This document shows, in pieces, positions 61,251 through 64,000 of a DNA stretch of 64,000 nt; the stretch's first letter is position 1, and each line of letters starts with the position of its first letter. Source of the stretch: Actinotalea endophytica (GTDB lineage Bacteria; Actinomycetota; Actinomycetes; Actinomycetales; Cellulomonadaceae); assembly GCF_025717005.1 (NCBI RefSeq), contig NZ_JAOVZU010000007.1, positions 124,001 through 188,000 of the forward strand, in the 5' to 3' direction. The notes under the pieces were generated by a model that worked only from the letters and a program-made list of their open reading frames with translations, was not told the DNA's origin and made no database searches. The translations under genes were made by a program, and so were the position numbers.

Positions 61251-63035
61251 CTACCCGTACCGCAGGCCGTGACCGCAGCGGAACTGCGGGCGCTGTGTGT
61301 CGAACGGGACGTCCGACCGGCTCCGCTCGACCGCCTCCATCGAGCTGGGCAGGTCGAACGGGAGCGAGCCCTGAGGCGCGTCGGCGCCGAGCAGGACGTC
61401 GGCGAGCGCGGCGTCGCTGACCCCGAAGTCCGCTACCACCGCGCTCGCCACCTCGGTGAGACGTCCGAGGATCGCGGGGCGGTCCAGGTAGACCACCAGC
61501 ACGACGGGAACCTGGGAGGCGATCGCCTCGATGTGCTCCACCTGCTGATCGGGGAAGGCGAGGCTGCCGGTGTGGAAGCCGGCCGCGAGGCCGTCCCGGG
61601 GCTCGTAGGGGGCGCTGACGCGGATCACGGCGACGTCCGCGCCCTCCGGGTGTTCCGCGAGCACGGCGCGCGGCGTCAGCACGGAGCCGTCCACGCCCTC
61701 GACGTAGACCGACACGCCGGTGCGCAGCGGCAGGACCGGCTCGGTGGCGCCGTTGGTCAGGAGGGTGAGCGATCGCCGCTGCGCGGCCAGCCCCTCCTCG
61801 ACGAAGGCCGCGGAGCCCACCACCGCGTCCGCTCGATCCGCGTCGAGGAACGGCCGGTCGAAGAGCCCGAGCTCGAACTTCTCGCGCAGGATCCGCCGCA
61901 CCGACTCGTCGAGGCGCGCCTCGCTCAGGCGCCCGGTCCGCAGCAGGTCGAGGACCAGGTCCGTCCGATACTCGCCGCCGAACTGGTCGGCGCCGGCGTC
62001 CAGGACCTTGGCGACGCGCTCGATCTCGGTCAGGTGCTCGACGCCCCAGGCCCGAGCCGAGGTGTGGTCGTGCATCGCGACGTGGTCGGTCACCAGGCTC
62101 CAGTCCGTGCACACGATGCCGTCGAACCCGAGGCGCTCGCGCAGGATCCCGGTGACGACCGACCGGTTGAAGCCGAAGCCCACCTCCTCGTACTCGGTGC
62201 CCACCGGCATGCCGTAGTACGGCATCACCTGCCGGGCGCCGGCGTCGAGTGCGGCGACGAAGGGTGCGAGATGCGTCTCGAAGCGTCCGCCCGGGTACAC
62301 CTGTTCGCGTCCGTAGGGGAAGTGCGGGTCCTCTCCGTCGCGCTGCGGCCCGCCGCCGGGGAAGTGCTTGATCATGGCGGAGACCGAGTCCGGCCCGAAC
62401 GCGGACCCCTGGAGCCCGCGCACGTAGGCGCGGGCGAAGCGGGTCACGAGGTCGACGTCCTCGCCGAACGTGGTGAAGATCCGCGGCCACCGGGGCTCGG
62501 TGGCCAGGTCGAGCTGCGGGTGCAGGGCGACCGTGAGCCCCACCGCCCGGTACTCCTCCCGCACGATCGACGCGAAGCGCTCCACGAGCTGCTCGTCGCC
62601 GATGGCGGCGAGCCCCAGGGTGTCGGGCCAGCGGGAGAAGAAGCCTGCGGGCGACTCGCTCGCCGGGTCGCCGGTGAGGGCGTTGCGCGGATCCGTGGTG
62701 ACCGGGTGCCGGGTGTCCGTCGAGAAGGTCACCGGCACCCCGTGCCCGCTGGCCAGGGCGATGCGCTGGACGTGGTTGTGCCACTGCGCGAACTCGCGTG
62801 GCGTGGCGGTCGTCCCGAGCAACCCGTAGTGGGTGATGTGCTGCTCGACGATCGTGGGCCGCAGGGCCGGCAGGTCGAACTCCCGGTTCGGGGTGTCCAC
62901 GTCCTGAAGCGTCCCCATGGGGTGGAACAGCTGGCCGACCTTCTCCTCGATCGAGAGCCGGGACACCAGGTCCTCGACCCTCGCGCCGACGTCGAGGGCG
63001 GAGTCCTGGAAGGGGAAGCGGGCGTCAGCTGGCAC
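61251..63035 (-). CDS. Glycoside hydrolase family 3, probable beta-glucosidase
   Basis: The 594-residue protein has the GH3 TIM-barrel motifs KVGQLFHP, TFSTDTRHP, AMIKHFPGGGP (the conserved KH) and the nucleophile in GIVCTDWSLVTDH (Asp, about residue 311). The C-terminal sandwich domain carries VLVVYLDRPAILGRL and VADFGVSDAALADVLLGADAPQGSLPFD in segments. No signal peptide is present, so it is intracellular. Activity on beta-glucosides is assumed from context. GTG 63035 has AGGAG four bases upstream; ATG 63047 is an alternative. Confidence 0.9.
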   Translation of the reverse strand: MPADARFPFQDSALDVGARVEDLVSRLSIEEKVGQLFHPMGTLQDVDTPNREFDLPALRPTIVEQHITHYGLLGTTATPREFAQWHNHVQRIALASGHGVPVTFSTDTRHPVTTDPRNALTGDPASESPAGFFSRWPDTLGLAAIGDEQLVERFASIVREEYRAVGLTVALHPQLDLATEPRWPRIFTTFGEDVDLVTRFARAYVRGLQGSAFGPDSVSAMIKHFPGGGPQRDGEDPHFPYGREQVYPGGRFETHLAPFVAALDAGARQVMPYYGMPVGTEYEEVGFGFNRSVVTGILRERLGFDGIVCTDWSLVTDHVAMHDHTSARAWGVEHLTEIERVAKVLDAGADQFGGEYRTDLVLDLLRTGRLSEARLDESVRRILREKFELGLFDRPFLDADRADAVVGSAAFVEEGLAAQRRSLTLLTNGATEPVLPLRTGVSVYVEGVDGSVLTPRAVLAEHPEGADVAVIRVSAPYEPRDGLAAGFHTGSLAFPDQQVEHIEAIASQVPVVLVVYLDRPAILGRLTEVASAVVADFGVSDAALADVLLGADAPQGSLPFDLPSSMEAVERSRSDVPFDTQRPQFRCGHGLRYG

Positions 63036-63332
63036 GGTGCTCCTCATCGGTGCGTGCTGGACGGGCAGAGAACAGGACCCCGGTACCCCGGCCCTCGTGA
63101 TCGACCGAGCCGAAGCAGTCGCCGTCGATCATGGCCGGCGCATCGGACGCGGCCGACCGGGCAGCCATGTCGATGATCCCCCTGGATTTCGTCGAAGCGC
63201 TTCGCCAACGGCGTCGATGCCGAAGGTACACCGACCGACTGCGTCGCGTCCAGGACCTCCGCCTGACGGCTGAGTACAGTTGGGCGGTCACCGGTGCGGA
63301 GACGCTTGGCAGCCGGCAGATGGGGGTACCCG
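63036..63332. other. Divergent control region of the oligosaccharide locus
   Basis: About 300 bases separate the GH3 and lacI starts. They hold no gene. They contain the palindrome CGAAGCGCTTCG (63193-63204), a TTGGCG on the minus strand just before it as a possible -35, and TACAGT at 63275-63280 as a possible -10 for lacI. Confidence 0.6.
63193..63204. promoter_or_regulatory. LacI-type operator palindrome
   Basis: CGAAGCGCTTCG is a perfect 12-base palindrome with the central CG typical of LacI-family operators. It lies 158 bases before the GH3 start and 129 before lacI, so the regulator probably controls both directions. Confidence 0.7.
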
Positions 63333-64000
63333 ATGGCGACGATCGCCGACGTGGCGCGCCTCGCTGGGGTCGCGCCGTCGACGGTCAGCTACGTCCTGTC
63401 CGGCAGGCGGTCGATCTCCGACGCGACGCGCCTGCGCGTCGAGAGCGCGATCGCCGAGCTCAACTACCGACCGCACGCGGGTGCGCGGGCGCTGGCCTCT
63501 GCGAGATCGAACACCATCGGGCTCCAGGCTCCCTTCCGCGAGGGCGTCGACGTGAACGTGATCATGCAGTTCGTCGCCGGCGTGACCTCGGGGGCGCACG
63601 ATCACGACTACGACGTCCTGCTCGTCACCCAGGGCGACGGATCGCACCTGGCCAGGGTCTCGGCGTCCTCGATGATCGATGCGCTTGTCGTGATGGACGT
63701 GGAGGACTTCGACGCGCGGCTTCCCGCGCTACGGAACCTGACCATGCCGACCGTGCTCATCGGCCTGCCGATGGAGACCGCCGGCCTCACGTGCATCGAC
63801 CTCGACTTCTACCAGGTCGGCCTGATCACGGCCCGCCACCTGGCCGAACGGGGACACCGGTCGATCGCCCTCCTCGGCTCACCGGTCGAGGTGATCTCCA
63901 GGGGCACGTCCTACGCCATCCGGATCGATGACGGGTTCGCCACGGGCGCGACGCACGCGGCGACCCAGCACGTGATCATCCCGACCGGTGCCTCGGTCAC
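63333..64000 (+). CDS. LacI family transcriptional regulator (C-terminus outside window)
   Basis: The visible 222 residues begin with the LacI headpiece ATIADVARLAGVAPSTVSYVLSG and hinge region YRPHAGARALASARSN. A periplasmic-binding-like effector domain follows (TIGLQAPFREGVDVNVIMQF, VTQGDGSHLARVSASSMIDAL, LITARHLAERGHRSIALLG). ATG 63333 has GGGGG upstream. It is divergent from the GH3-ABC-GH31 operon and is its likely repressor, released by an imported sugar. Confidence 0.93.
   Translation, partial: MATIADVARLAGVAPSTVSYVLSGRRSISDATRLRVESAIAELNYRPHAGARALASARSNTIGLQAPFREGVDVNVIMQFVAGVTSGAHDHDYDVLLVTQGDGSHLARVSASSMIDALVVMDVEDFDARLPALRNLTMPTVLIGLPMETAGLTCIDLDFYQVGLITARHLAERGHRSIALLGSPVEVISRGTSYAIRIDDGFATGATHAATQHVIIPTGASV

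Noticed and set aside
1-64000. Insertion sequences, integrases, CRISPR arrays or biosynthetic gene clusters
   Set aside because: No transposase, recombinase, regular direct-repeat array or PKS/NRPS-type genes were recognised anywhere in the window.

Overview
The window is chromosomal DNA from a very high-G+C Gram-positive bacterium of the phylum Actinomycetota. BldC, DUF3073, DUF3618, an actinobacterial holin-X protein, an F420-type LLM oxidoreductase and scattered pur genes all point there. Intracellular GH31/GH3 enzymes, sugar ABC importers and a CBM2-like domain suggest a cellulolytic relative of Cellulomonas (Micrococcales); this genus-level guess is inference. I see no rRNA, CRISPR, integrase or transposase. 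Three tRNA genes lie at 12.5 kb.

Layout. 0-0.5 kb: decayed-looking edge with the start of a nuclease-toxin-like gene. 0.6-10 kb: housekeeping and stress genes (DinB, methyltransferase, lipoprotein / ECF sigma / anti-sigma module, Dps, EAL phosphodiesterase, MscS channel). 10-15 kb: galE, LLM oxidoreductase, metallopeptidase, tRNA-Glu/Asp/Phe, holin-X/DUF3618 pair, AlkA-BldC, DUF3073. 15-30 kb: purM-purF, a lipase behind a perfect CRP-type site, a secreted nuclease, trpS with a Trp leader peptide, VanY-type peptidase, purL, a membrane M16-like peptidase and PPK2. 30-36 kb: DHFR-like reductase, AAA ATPase, ArsR-SRPBCC pair, cupin and DNA ligase. 36-46.4 kb: acyl-CoA oxidase-like gene with its TetR regulator, a sugar ABC importer, and a thiolase/ketoacyl reductase/MaoC operon. 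46.4-55.4 kb: pentapeptide protein, chemoreceptor, purSQ with an acetyltransferase-kinase fusion, methyltransferase, PadR operon and two zinc alcohol dehydrogenases. 55.4-64 kb: an oligosaccharide locus (LacI, GH3, binding protein, two permeases, GH31) that looks suited to xyloglucan fragments.

How the parts connect. The TetR gene and the thiolase operon carry the same inverted repeat (GRTAC-N5-GTAYC, three copies), which suggests one fatty-acid degradation regulon. Both sugar importers have a strong hairpin directly after the binding-protein gene, which would favour binding protein over permeases. Both sugar regions carry LacI-type palindromes (TGGGA-N4-TCCCA and CGAAGCGCTTCG). Several genes look leaderless, with a TAnnnT -10 element 6-8 bases before the start codon. 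The ArsR and PadR regulators each have a perfect palindrome at or just before their own start.
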